Shown here in pieces: positions 7,070-14,239 of a stretch of DNA of 37,344 bases. The notes beneath the pieces are model-generated. The model was not told the DNA's origin. It did no database searches and was given only the letters and a program-made list of their open reading frames with translations. Origin of the DNA: RBG-16-42-24 sp964396785 (lineage in GTDB: Bacteria; Patescibacteriota; Microgenomatia; UBA8517); the NCBI GenBank assembly GCA_964396785.1, contig CAYNFU010000004.1, positions 1 through 37,344 on the forward strand. The letters run 5' to 3'. The position numbers and the translations under genes are program-made. The first letter of the stretch is position 1. Every line of letters starts with the position of its first letter.

Positions 7070-8211
7070 TGTTTTAATAACTTCTGCTTTCGCATCGTGG
7101 TGTATGTCTTTTTCCAATAGTTTATGGCTTCAGGATAACTTCGGACCCAGTTAACATACTCCCTCACACTATCTTCCAACGTACGCTTTGGCAACCAGCC
7201 GAGTTTCTTAAGCTTATCGATATTCATTTTTGAATTACGTGGGGAGTTAATTCTGAACTCTCCGGTAGGTTCTAGTTTAGAGGGAGTCCCAGTAACCCTG
7301 CAAACGGTTCTGGCTAATTCAATCACGCGGGTTTCTTTACCACTTCCCACATTGAATACTTGATAGTCGGCCTTTTTGTTTCGCAGTACAAGCAGGTGTG
7401 CGTCTACGACGTCGTGTACATTCACGTAGTCGCGAATCTGCCCCGCATCCTCCTGCATCACTATCGGAAGCCCCGCGAGAGCCCTGACGCAAAAGTCTCT
7501 TAGGGCTCCCGAATAAAAGTGCCTGAAAGATTGCCGGGAACCCTGAACAATGGAATAACGTAGGGCCACGGTAGGTATCCTGTAGGTTTTAGCGAGTGTA
7601 AGACATAACTTTTCAGAAGCAACTTTCGATATGGCATACGGAATTTGCGGTCGGAACTCATCTGTTTCTTCTTCAGGCAAGATTTTTGCAATTTTATTAT
7701 CCCTAGGACAGACTACCTCCCACTGATGCTTCGTGAGTTGAGATTCACTCCTGGGCTCGGCATAAAATACTCCGTGCTTGGTACACAAATATTTGCCTTC
7801 ACCATATGGAGATTGAGAAGAGGCGACTATGATCTTTTTAACCGGAAGTTTATTCTGAACAACAATCTCATAGAGTAGAGCCGTACTCTTAACGTTCACT
7901 TCAAAATACTTGCTAAAATCCAAGTGATAGTCCATATAAGAGGCCAAATGGAAAACATAATCAACTCCTCTGAGCGCTCTAATCCAGTCTTTCTTTTTTC
8001 TCACATCCCCTTTCATAAATTCTGCCTTTTTATTAAACCAGTCAGGGAGTTTGCCGTTGTGGGTGGGAGCAGAAAGATTGTCCAAAACGCGTACCCGGTA
8101 GCCTTTATCAATTAGACTGTCCACAAGATGGCCGCCAATAAAACCCGCCCCTCCGCTGACCAATGCCACCCTTTTTTGCTTCATATTTTGTATGACATTT
8201 TCCATTTCCAT
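7066..8211 (-). CDS. NAD-dependent nucleotide-sugar epimerase/dehydratase
   Basis: This 381-residue extended SDR carries VSGGAGFIGGHL (NAD loop, residues 18-29), SSQSPYGEG at 131-139 and the catalytic Y192-AIS-K196. Between them is an insertion with Cys143 (YLCTKHG) and Cys168 (VVCPRD), a Cys-His pattern I know from the dTDP-L-rhamnose 4-epimerase-like branch of the UDP-galactose epimerase family. It probably epimerises or dehydrates a nucleotide sugar for the operon, perhaps the activated heptose. The start is uncertain: Met1, Met3 (8205) and Met10 (8184) are all possible, and no Shine-Dalgarno is seen. It is the first gene of the minus-strand operon and is divergent from the heptose kinase, with 42 bases between. 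Confidence 0.82.
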   Translation of the reverse strand: MEMENVIQNMKQKRVALVSGGAGFIGGHLVDSLIDKGYRVRVLDNLSAPTHNGKLPDWFNKKAEFMKGDVRKKKDWIRALRGVDYVFHLASYMDYHLDFSKYFEVNVKSTALLYEIVVQNKLPVKKIIVASSQSPYGEGKYLCTKHGVFYAEPRSESQLTKHQWEVVCPRDNKIAKILPEEETDEFRPQIPYAISKVASEKLCLTLAKTYRIPTVALRYSIVQGSRQSFRHFYSGALRDFCVRALAGLPIVMQEDAGQIRDYVNVHDVVDAHLLVLRNKKADYQVFNVGSGKETRVIELARTVCRVTGTPSKLEPTGEFRINSPRNSKMNIDKLKKLGWLPKRTLEDSVREYVNWVRSYPEAINYWKKTYTTMRKQKLLKQ

Positions 8212-8219
8212 GGTTAATA

Positions 8220-8248
8220 TTGCAAGAGGGAACTTAAATCTATATGAT
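8220..8248 (+). promoter_or_regulatory. Sigma70-like promoter for the heptose kinase unit
   Basis: TTGCAA (8220-8225), a 17-base spacer and TATGAT (8243-8248) lie five bases before the ATG at 8254. Transcription would begin about at the A of ATG, so the message would be leaderless. The short divergent gap also has to serve the epimerase gene on the other strand. Confidence 0.5.
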
Positions 8249-8253
8249 GAGGC

Positions 8254-9240
8254 ATGATTTTTGTCAGGGCACCTTTTCGCATTCCTCTTGGGGGGGGTGG
8301 AACAGATCTCCCGTCTTACTATTCAAAATTCGGCGGCGCTTTAATTTCGGCAGCTATCAACCGTTATATGTTTATAACAATAAATAGACTGATTGTGGAA
8401 AAACAGATAAGAGTAAAGTACGCTCAAACGGAAATTGTTAACCATGTTCGCGAAGTGAAACACGACTTGGTTAGAGAAGCCCTGCGACTGACCAATATCA
8501 CAGATTCTATCGAAATTAATTCAGTTGCCGACCTTCCCGCGGGCGTTGGAATGGGCTCCTCGGGAAGCTACCTGGTAGCCCTTTTAAAAGCCCTTCATAC
8601 GCTTAAAAACGAATATGTCTTAACAAAAGACCTCGCCGAAGAAGCTTGTAAAATTGAAATAGAGAAACTGGGCAGGCCCGTCGGAAAACAGGATCAGTAT
8701 ATTGCAGCTTTCGGCGGTATTACCAAGCTTAATATAAGAAAAAATGGGGGAGTTAGAGTGAAACGCTTAGCTCTAAAGCCGGCTTTTGTCAGAGATTTGG
8801 AAAATAGCCTTCTAATTTTTTATACAGGCATAAAGCGTGAGGAAAAACAAATACTAAAAAAGCAGAATAAGGCAACCCGCCACAACAATAAAAGAGTTAT
8901 AGAGAACTTGCATCTTATCAAGTCCATTGGCCTTAAGATTGAGAGGGCTTTAATCAGGAATGATATTGATGCTTTCGGCAGGCTAATGCACGAGCATTGG
9001 ATGGCCAAACGCAATCTGTCCTCAGGGGTAAGTTCTTCCCGAATCGACCATCTCTACCAATTGGGTATCAAAAACGGGGCTTTAGGTGGTAAAATTATGG
9101 GAGCCGGAGGAGGAGGTTTTCTTCTTTTCTGCTGCCCCGAGGGCAAGACACAAGTTAGAAAAGCCATAGAGAAAGAGGGCCTAACTGAGCTGTTTTTCCA
9201 TTTTGACATGGAAGGAACAAAAGTTATCGCCGATTTCTGA
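8254..9240 (+). CDS. hddA: GHMP-family sugar kinase, D-glycero-D-manno-heptose 7-phosphate kinase-like (HddA)
   Basis: The 328-residue protein begins APFRIPLGGGGTDLPSYY, the hallmark of the HddA branch of GHMP kinases. The ATP loop PAGVGMGSSGS lies at 95-105, GKQDQYIAAFGG at 144-155 and the third GHMP motif GAGGGGF near 287. HddA phosphorylates D-glycero-D-manno-heptose 7-phosphate at C1 to the 1,7-bisphosphate. The following phosphatase gene and the GmhA-like isomerase on the other strand support the heptose pathway; a related fucose/mannose-type kinase is a less likely alternative. It is cytoplasmic. A promoter sits five bases before the start. Confidence 0.85.
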   Translation: MIFVRAPFRIPLGGGGTDLPSYYSKFGGALISAAINRYMFITINRLIVEKQIRVKYAQTEIVNHVREVKHDLVREALRLTNITDSIEINSVADLPAGVGMGSSGSYLVALLKALHTLKNEYVLTKDLAEEACKIEIEKLGRPVGKQDQYIAAFGGITKLNIRKNGGVRVKRLALKPAFVRDLENSLLIFYTGIKREEKQILKKQNKATRHNNKRVIENLHLIKSIGLKIERALIRNDIDAFGRLMHEHWMAKRNLSSGVSSSRIDHLYQLGIKNGALGGKIMGAGGGGFLLFCCPEGKTQVRKAIEKEGLTELFFHFDMEGTKVIADF

Positions 9241-9258
9241 TTGATATGGAACTTGAGC

Positions 9259-9288
9259 TTGACAACTTAATAAAGAAAACTATATATT
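9259..9288 (+). promoter_or_regulatory. Sigma70-like promoter (perfect -35) before the HD-domain gene
   Basis: A consensus TTGACA at 9259-9264 is followed by TATATA at 9281 (16-base spacer) or TATATT at 9283-9288 (18-base spacer). The ATG at 9301 is only 12-14 bases beyond, leaving a leader of a few bases. It would let the HD and phosphatase genes be transcribed separately from the kinase. Confidence 0.45.
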
Positions 9289-9300
9289 TCGCAAAAGAAT

Positions 9301-10044
9301 ATGTGCGCTGAAACGATTCATCAAGATACTGAGTTCCAAAGAAGAAGGAGAGCGTATTTTCAAGACTTTATGATACGCCACCGTCCTCAAGCTCGCATTT
9401 ACAAGGAAAAGGGACTCTTAAACGAAGAAGGTTCGAAAGGATGGAGAAATGTGGCGAGACACCAACTTTTATCGGCAGTGATGACAGAAACAGTGTTGGA
9501 ACTTTTAGGAATGCCAAGAGATGAGAGCGAGCGGCTAATCAATCTGTCTCTTACCCACGACGTTGACAAGCGAAGACAGCAGGAAAGCTTGTCTAGAGAA
9601 GGGGTGATTAGCGATGAACTCAATAAGAGCCAGCGGCCTCTTGTTGCTACAAGCACAAATTTTATAGGTTTTAGCGACTGGGAACTTCCGGAATTTATTC
9701 TCCGCTATGTTGACTCAAGTATTGGTGAAAATCCTAAACAAAGTAGTGCTGGTCACTGGTATGGCGTCCGCGATCCGAAGAGCTTACCCGAAGTTGTAAT
9801 TTTGCCGTGGAGGCAGAGAGTCCAAATGTTTAAAGCAAATAAAGCAGACGAAGGAGAAAAAGGAATGCCCTTATATGGAATGACAACTTGGGATAAATTA
9901 GAGCAGATAATGGTAACTATAGAAAGCGATTTGTTCAGAAGGATAATAGAGAAAAATCCCAATTTAGCTAAAAAATATACCACCCCATCCCAGTTGACTG
10001 GGTTAATCGAAGACAGAATCCACGAGAAGATTCTAAACTCATGA
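9301..10044 (+). CDS. HD-domain metal-dependent phosphohydrolase-like protein in the heptose cluster
   Basis: The 247-residue product has the metal-site order of HD superfamily hydrolases: His54 in VARHQLL, His86-Asp87 in LTHDVDKR and Asp137 in RYVDSS. All else is unfamiliar, including a W-rich stretch GHWYGVRD (151-158). HD proteins usually cleave phosphoesters or nucleotides. The gene is locked between the heptose kinase and the heptose bisphosphatase, overlapping the latter by ATGA, so a role in nucleotide or sugar-phosphate turnover connected to activated heptose is likely but unproven. No Shine-Dalgarno is present and a promoter with a very short leader precedes the ATG. A 21-codon frame at 9246-9311 overlaps the start and is probably not a gene. 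Confidence 0.6.
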   Translation: MCAETIHQDTEFQRRRRAYFQDFMIRHRPQARIYKEKGLLNEEGSKGWRNVARHQLLSAVMTETVLELLGMPRDESERLINLSLTHDVDKRRQQESLSREGVISDELNKSQRPLVATSTNFIGFSDWELPEFILRYVDSSIGENPKQSSAGHWYGVRDPKSLPEVVILPWRQRVQMFKANKADEGEKGMPLYGMTTWDKLEQIMVTIESDLFRRIIEKNPNLAKKYTTPSQLTGLIEDRIHEKILNS

Positions 10045-10631
10045 AAGAGGCATTATTTCTCGACCGTGACGGAGTTATAAACAGGATGGTTAAATATAAC
10101 TACGGCTGGGATTCACCGCAAAATCCCCAAGACGTAGCCCTTGTAAATGATATAGAAAAAGTTATTTCCTGGGCAAACAAAAAGGGGATTACTCTAATTG
10201 AAGTTTCAAATCAGCCGGGTGTTGCCAAAGGCAAAATGGATCAAAAGACCTCTGACGCTATTGAAAAAAGGGTTCACCAGCTCTTAGGGGATAGAGGGGC
10301 TTTTGTCGATAAGGTCTACATTTGCCCGCACCATCCTGAGGCTGTAGTTGCTCAGCTTAAGGCAGTATGTGACTGCAGAAAGCCAAAGCCGGGCTTGCTG
10401 ATTAAAGCGGCCGAAGAGTTAAAAATCGATCTGGGAAAAAGTGTTTTTCTTGGCGATAAAGCCAGTGATGTCCAAGCCGGAAGGGGAGCGGGGTGCAAAA
10501 CCATTATTTTCATTCACGCCGAGGATGCGGGCGATAAAGTGGAAGAAGCCAAGAGGGCAAAAGCCGATTACAGATTGTTTGAAATTAGAAAAGCCATCCC
10601 GATTGTAGAAAAAATGCTTAAATCAGCGTAA
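10041..10631 (+). CDS. gmhB: HAD phosphatase, D,D-heptose 1,7-bisphosphate phosphatase-like (GmhB)
   Basis: This 196-residue HAD protein has the nucleophile motif FLDRDGV with Asp8 and Asp10, Ser56-Asn57 in VSNQPGV, and LGDKASDVQAG with Asp139 and Asp143. Cys95, His97, Cys110 and Cys112 (CPHHP and CDCRKP) make the zinc loop typical of GmhB and of the HisB phosphatase domain. It would remove the C7 phosphate from heptose 1,7-bisphosphate after the HddA step. The HisB-type histidinol phosphatase is the other possibility, but the neighbours favour heptose. Its ATG overlaps the HD gene's stop by four bases, and its 3' end overlaps the transaldolase gene on the other strand by 14 bases. Confidence 0.87.
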   Translation: MKEALFLDRDGVINRMVKYNYGWDSPQNPQDVALVNDIEKVISWANKKGITLIEVSNQPGVAKGKMDQKTSDAIEKRVHQLLGDRGAFVDKVYICPHHPEAVVAQLKAVCDCRKPKPGLLIKAAEELKIDLGKSVFLGDKASDVQAGRGAGCKTIIFIHAEDAGDKVEEAKRAKADYRLFEIRKAIPIVEKMLKSA

Positions 10632-11418
10632 TCTTACCCTTTACGCTACGGTAGGCTTGATTGAATTCTTCGACGGTTTCTACTCCTCTTTGGGTAAACA
10701 TCCACTCGCTAAGTAAATTTGGCGGAATGGTAACAATATCCGCTCCCGCCGTGAATGCTTTCTCGATCTGGTCGATATTTCTGATACTGCCGACAATAAT
10801 GCGTGTCGGCAGATTATGAGTAATAAGATAGTTCAATGTCATAATTATGCTTTGAGCCGCATCTGGAACTTTTTCCAATGCTTCTTTCCTTTTCATACCG
10901 CCCCTTACCAGCCCTTTTACTATTTGCTGCTTGGCCTCGTCGCGCCTTGCCCAAAACAAACTGACGTAATTATCACCATCTGCGCGACTTAGGCGAAGGG
11001 CCTCGGCAGCCCCAACCAATTGTCCCACGCCAAGCCCCAAGGTGGCATTTACTCTGATTCCTTCTCGGCCTAATTTGTAGATAACTTCAAAAGCCTTCTC
11101 GGGATTCCTCGGGTCCATGGGAATTTTGATAACAGCGTTTCCCGGGAATCTTTTGGTGTATTTCCTTGCCAGATTCAACATTTCGTTCTGGGTCATGTCG
11201 GAGTCGGGGATCTCAATTGAAATTGGAAACTTCTTGCCGACTATTTTTACCATATTTGAAATATGCTCGGGTATATTCAGAATGCCTTCCTTTTGTAGAA
11301 TTAAGGGGTTGGTTGTAGCGCCTCCCAGAATATGGGCATCAAACCACTTCTTTAGGCCTACAAGGTTAGCAGAGTCATAAAAAATGCCGGAGGAGTTAAG
11401 CGGTTTTCTTTCTGCCAT
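10618..11418 (-). CDS. Transaldolase-like protein (TalC/MipB size class)
   Basis: I start at ATG 11418 (266 residues), with AAGGA about 12 bases upstream; an upstream start at 11448 is less likely. The class I aldolase features are visible: Asp15 in FYDSAN, TTNP at 35-38, and the Schiff-base lysine Lys98 in AVIKIPM. YVSLFWAR stands where transaldolases read YVSPFVGR. The size fits the short TalC/fructose-6-phosphate aldolase-like group rather than the long TalB form. Transaldolase can supply sedoheptulose 7-phosphate, which is the substrate of the GmhA-like isomerase encoded just upstream with a 23-base overlap, so the pair probably feeds heptose synthesis. True specificity needs assay. Confidence 0.85.
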   Translation of the reverse strand: MAERKPLNSSGIFYDSANLVGLKKWFDAHILGGATTNPLILQKEGILNIPEHISNMVKIVGKKFPISIEIPDSDMTQNEMLNLARKYTKRFPGNAVIKIPMDPRNPEKAFEVIYKLGREGIRVNATLGLGVGQLVGAAEALRLSRADGDNYVSLFWARRDEAKQQIVKGLVRGGMKRKEALEKVPDAAQSIIMTLNYLITHNLPTRIIVGSIRNIDQIEKAFTAGADIVTIPPNLLSEWMFTQRGVETVEEFNQAYRSVKGKITLI

Positions 11419-12046
11419 TAATGTTTTTAATCCTTTCTTTAAGATCAAAAATTATCGGGTGATGCAGGGCTACATGCATAGCCTCTATTACTGGGGTTCC
11501 ATATGGTTCAGTGTTTACCCCAATTACAACCGAAATATCTGCCATCGTTGCCATTGCGCCTCCATCAAAGCCAGAAAAACCGATGATTTTAGCTTTTCTT
11601 TCCTTTGCGAGCTTCATAGCAGCAACCAAATTTTGAGACCAAGGCCCTGCCTCGTCTCCCTGCTTAGATCCTCCGTGTACTGAAAATCCTACCAATACAT
11701 CGTCCTTTGTAATCCATTGTTCAAGCTGGCCCGCGAATACAGATCCCCAGCCTTTATCATTAACCCAAGCACTGACAAGAGGGATGTTATCTACCAGAGA
11801 AATTGCTTTAAATCCGGGCTTACCGTCAACCATTGTCGTTTTGGCCAAGTCTGCAGCAAAGTGCGTCGCGGTTGATGCGGACCCGCCGCAGCCCATTGTA
11901 AACACAGTTCCTCCTCTTTTATAACATTCAAAAAGTGTTTCTACTACTTTCTCGTATTGGGAAGAGTCTACAAAATCAAGGGAGCACTTTGCAATTAAAC
12001 CGAAATACTTACCAGGGGAGAACACCTCGTCTTTCATGGGCACCAT
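11396..12046 (-). CDS. gmhA: SIS-domain phosphoheptose isomerase-like protein (GmhA)
   Basis: The 216-residue protein has a single SIS fold with CGGSASTATHFAADLAK (53-69), the sugar-phosphate loop as in GmhA, then WVNDKGWGSVFAGQLEQW and SVHGGSKQGDE, which fit the sugar-phosphate and active-site regions. GmhA converts sedoheptulose 7-phosphate to D-glycero-D-manno-heptose 7-phosphate. It is a little longer than the usual 190-residue enzyme. The start at Met1 or Met4 is undecided because there is no clear Shine-Dalgarno. It is fourth in a five-gene minus-strand unit that starts at 13261 and ends with the transaldolase. A different SIS sugar isomerase is possible, but the kinase and phosphatase nearby make heptose the best reading. 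Confidence 0.85.
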   Translation of the reverse strand: MVPMKDEVFSPGKYFGLIAKCSLDFVDSSQYEKVVETLFECYKRGGTVFTMGCGGSASTATHFAADLAKTTMVDGKPGFKAISLVDNIPLVSAWVNDKGWGSVFAGQLEQWITKDDVLVGFSVHGGSKQGDEAGPWSQNLVAAMKLAKERKAKIIGFSGFDGGAMATMADISVVIGVNTEPYGTPVIEAMHVALHHPIIFDLKERIKNINGRKKTA

Positions 12047-12072
12047 AATAACACAATACTCAAGTTTCTTGT

Positions 12073-12498
12073 CTAGGACACATTATTGGAAACAACCAGT
12101 GTCGGCTCTTCGGTCACGATTAAGTCGTTAGTTGGGGCTATCATCATGATTGTTTTATGTACTTTAGTTCCAACCCTCTTTTCGTAACCGAAGCAATAGT
12201 AGCGGATGCGCTCCTCTTCCTCGGTTCCTGCATTAAGAACTTTATTGCGGTAAAAATGGATAAGCTTCATATTGGGGTCAGAAAACAAAAGGGTATAAGT
12301 TTGGGGGTTAAAAGGAGATACCATTTTAAAGAGAGCCAGCCTGTTCTGGTCGATTTCGGCAAATTGGTGGAAGACGCCGTCGTCCCCGAATTGTTTTAAT
12401 ACACCCCCGTCCTCGTAAGTTACTTCCCACTGCCAAACTTCGGGGGGAGCACTAATCCATTTTTTTAAGTCTTTGCGAAAGAATTTGTGCTTAAGCAT
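12073..12498 (-). CDS. Uncharacterised protein, beta-rich, possibly phage-related
   Basis: This 141-residue protein has no family I can name. It is rich in aromatic and charged residues (EVWQWEVTYEDG, GVFHQFAEID, LIHFYRN, RYYCFGYEKR) and reads like a compact beta-sheet domain without signal peptide or membrane segment. It is preceded after ten bases by a zinc-finger gene and followed after 26 bases by the GmhA-like gene, all in the same unit. The company of a fibre-like protein and a C2H2-type finger suggests an origin in a phage or other mobile element, but the sequence itself does not prove this. Confidence 0.6.
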   Translation of the reverse strand: MLKHKFFRKDLKKWISAPPEVWQWEVTYEDGGVLKQFGDDGVFHQFAEIDQNRLALFKMVSPFNPQTYTLLFSDPNMKLIHFYRNKVLNAGTEEEERIRYYCFGYEKRVGTKVHKTIMMIAPTNDLIVTEEPTLVVSNNVS

Positions 12499-12508
12499 TG
12501 TATCGCTA

Positions 12509-12748
12509 TTAAATAGTCTTGTGCTGCCTTTTGGTTTGTCGTGCCGCTCGAATAGCTGTTAAGATGTCACTTTCGGACAGCTTGGTTATCTTTTTTTCGA
12601 CAGCAACTCCTTGCGGGGAAGCCTGAGTTTCAACGCTGAAATGTTCAGCTTGTTTGGGAGAGTGTCCGGTGGCGGGACAGCGATGGGTTAGGTAAGCCGA
12701 CTGACTTTTGAATGTTTTTGAGCATTGACCACAAAGATGTTTAACCAT
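12509..12748 (-). CDS. Small C2H2/C2HC zinc-finger protein
   Basis: The 79-residue protein starts with Cys6-x2-Cys9, KTFKSQSAYLTH and then His22 and Cys24, a classical zinc-finger spacing with the Phe and Leu core positions filled. The rest is a polar linker and a C-terminal basic helix (ILTAIRAARQTKRQHK) that could touch nucleic acid. Single C2H2-like fingers of this sort are known from bacterial Ros-type regulators and, commonly, from phage and CPR small proteins. It lies three bases after the stop of the 12752-13261 gene and ten bases before the next, so it is co-expressed. A regulatory or nucleic-acid-binding role is likely; the target is unknown. Confidence 0.7.
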   Translation of the reverse strand: MVKHLCGQCSKTFKSQSAYLTHRCPATGHSPKQAEHFSVETQASPQGVAVEKKITKLSESDILTAIRAARQTKRQHKTI

Positions 12749-12751
12749 ATT

Positions 12752-13261
12752 TTAGGCAGTCTCGTCGAATTGATAATTCATAACGGTGGTGCTTCCCGCC
12801 AAAGCGGCCTCGGTGGTTTGAATCTGGTGCACCAGAAAGTCGGAATAGCCGCTTTTGGTTAGGCTGCCAGTTAGGCTACCGCCTATTCCCAAATTGGCAG
12901 ACCCGGGGGCGGTTGTGGGCATGCTGAAAACGGCGGCGGTTGATGTGGAGTCTGTCGGAGTGCGGTACTTGGTCTCTCCGCCATATGAAGAACTTGTTGC
13001 ATTGGTTAGGTGTATGGCATTGGCTCCCAGGCTCCCGGAGCGCCATACCCGGATATTATTTATCATACTTGAAGTACCCATATCTATAACATGGATAAGC
13101 TGCCATTTTTCAAAGGAATTCTTTCCTGGGGCTATAGGGTTAGCAATTGGATTTAAATTGGAGGCGTCTACGCTTCCCATGTTGGAATTGGAAACGTTAT
13201 GGGTTAAGGCAGGAGAACTTGATTTTCCGTTTTCTTCGTCAACTTCGACTGTAGAAGCCAT
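12752..13261 (-). CDS. Virion-like or surface structural protein, uncharacterised
   Basis: The 169-residue product is rich in Ser, Thr, Asn, Ala and Gly, with no membrane segment or signal peptide. Stretches such as IRVWRSGSLGANAIHL and ANLGIGGSLTGSL read like phage head or tail decoration proteins, though I cannot name a family. It is the first gene of the minus-strand unit that continues with the zinc finger, an unknown protein, GmhA and transaldolase. A well-formed promoter (TTTACG, 17 bases, TATTAT) lies nine bases before the ATG. It may be a captured phage gene or a cell protein with similar composition. Confidence 0.6.
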   Translation of the reverse strand: MASTVEVDEENGKSSSPALTHNVSNSNMGSVDASNLNPIANPIAPGKNSFEKWQLIHVIDMGTSSMINNIRVWRSGSLGANAIHLTNATSSSYGGETKYRTPTDSTSTAAVFSMPTTAPGSANLGIGGSLTGSLTKSGYSDFLVHQIQTTEAALAGSTTVMNYQFDETA

Positions 13262-13270
13262 TCTTTATGT

Positions 13271-13299
13271 ATAATAGCAGTATTCTAGGAAGCCGTAAA
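13271..13299 (-). promoter_or_regulatory. Sigma70-like promoter for the 13261-10618 unit
   Basis: On the minus strand the -35 TTTACG (13294-13299) and -10 TATTAT (13271-13276) are separated by exactly 17 bases. Nine bases separate the -10 from the ATG at 13261, so the leader would be two or three bases at most. No Shine-Dalgarno is present, which fits leaderless translation. Confidence 0.6.
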
Positions 13300-13305
13300 C
13301 TGATC

Positions 13306-14121
13306 TCAAAAAACACCGTCAAAGTAATTGTATTTCAGCTTGGCTCGGTTTGACCAGTTTATTGTGAAGTTACTGTCCCCTTTGGTGTAAAGAAAAGCCT
13401 CATCTTCGCCTTCCCTCATAATAAACCACCCCCCATCCTTGTTGACAAAGCCAAAGTAAGAGGGTATCGAATCATCTATTTGGGAAATATTGTAGCCCTC
13501 AGTGGGGGAGCTTTCAGCTGGATTGATAATGTTTCCTGAAGTATTTTTAAGGGTTACTGATTCAAGACTATCTACATTACCCAAAAAAGAAGGGATAGTC
13601 GATCTTTTGCTAAATATTCCAAGAATAACTGCCAAGATTCCTGCGGAGCCTATTAGTTTGAGGAAATTTCTGCGGTCAACGTCTAGTTTACCTGTCGGCG
13701 CTAGCAAGGATTTAGATTCAGACTGTTTGTATGCGGTTCTTCCGCCTTTGGATAGAAGTAAAGCTTCTTTACGACGTGGCCAGACCAAAAGTAGAAAGTA
13801 AAAGGCCATGGGAGAGAAAATCAGGGAACTCACAAATTGGGGAATATTTAAGGAAGAAAAAAAGCTAAGGCTGACAACGGTTGTGGTAACAATGAAACAA
13901 TAATAGACAATTACCCGCCGGAAGCCGGTTTTCTGATCAAAAACAGGGGTCTTGTGTAAAATATGCTCCACCAAAACGTAGATCAAATAGGCCGTAACCG
14001 GGAGAAAGAGTGTTTGTAATATTCTCGCGGCTAAATCAATTTTGGCAACTAGTCCCGTAATCGACACAAACAAAGAAAGTAAGATGACCAAAATTAAGAA
14101 TAAGGATCTGAAAGTTTTCAT
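13306..14121 (-). CDS. Polytopic membrane protein with internal twin-arginine motif and extracytoplasmic C-terminal domain
   Basis: I start at ATG 14121 (271 residues); an in-frame TTG at 14145 would add eight residues. Counting from that TTG, hydrophobic segments lie near 12-33, 42-61, 78-97 and 104-122, followed by a cytoplasmic-like loop rich in charges. Then comes DRRNFLK (157-163) directly before a fifth segment (164-178) and about 100 residues of soluble domain with repeated aromatic and Gly residues. A DRRxFLK motif before a late membrane segment is the pattern of Tat-dependent insertion, as in Rieske proteins with several helices. No cofactor-binding motif is seen in the C-terminal domain and I do not recognise the family. 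Confidence 0.7.
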   Translation of the reverse strand: MKTFRSLFLILVILLSLFVSITGLVAKIDLAARILQTLFLPVTAYLIYVLVEHILHKTPVFDQKTGFRRVIVYYCFIVTTTVVSLSFFSSLNIPQFVSSLIFSPMAFYFLLLVWPRRKEALLLSKGGRTAYKQSESKSLLAPTGKLDVDRRNFLKLIGSAGILAVILGIFSKRSTIPSFLGNVDSLESVTLKNTSGNIINPAESSPTEGYNISQIDDSIPSYFGFVNKDGGWFIMREGEDEAFLYTKGDSNFTINWSNRAKLKYNYFDGVF

Positions 14122-14239
14122 ATAAGAACAGGAAAAAAGCCTCAAAAACTGATTACTTCAGTTTACCATATGCTAGAAATGTTTTTGCAAATCAAAAAAA
14201 AGTTGCAAACCCCGCAAAGTGGAGATATTATTCAAGTTG

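Noticed and set aside
9246..9311. A 21-codon plus-strand frame (MELELDNLIKK start) between the heptose kinase and the HD gene
   Set aside because: It spans the promoter-like TTGACA, has no ribosome-binding site and overlaps the HD gene start; too short to support.
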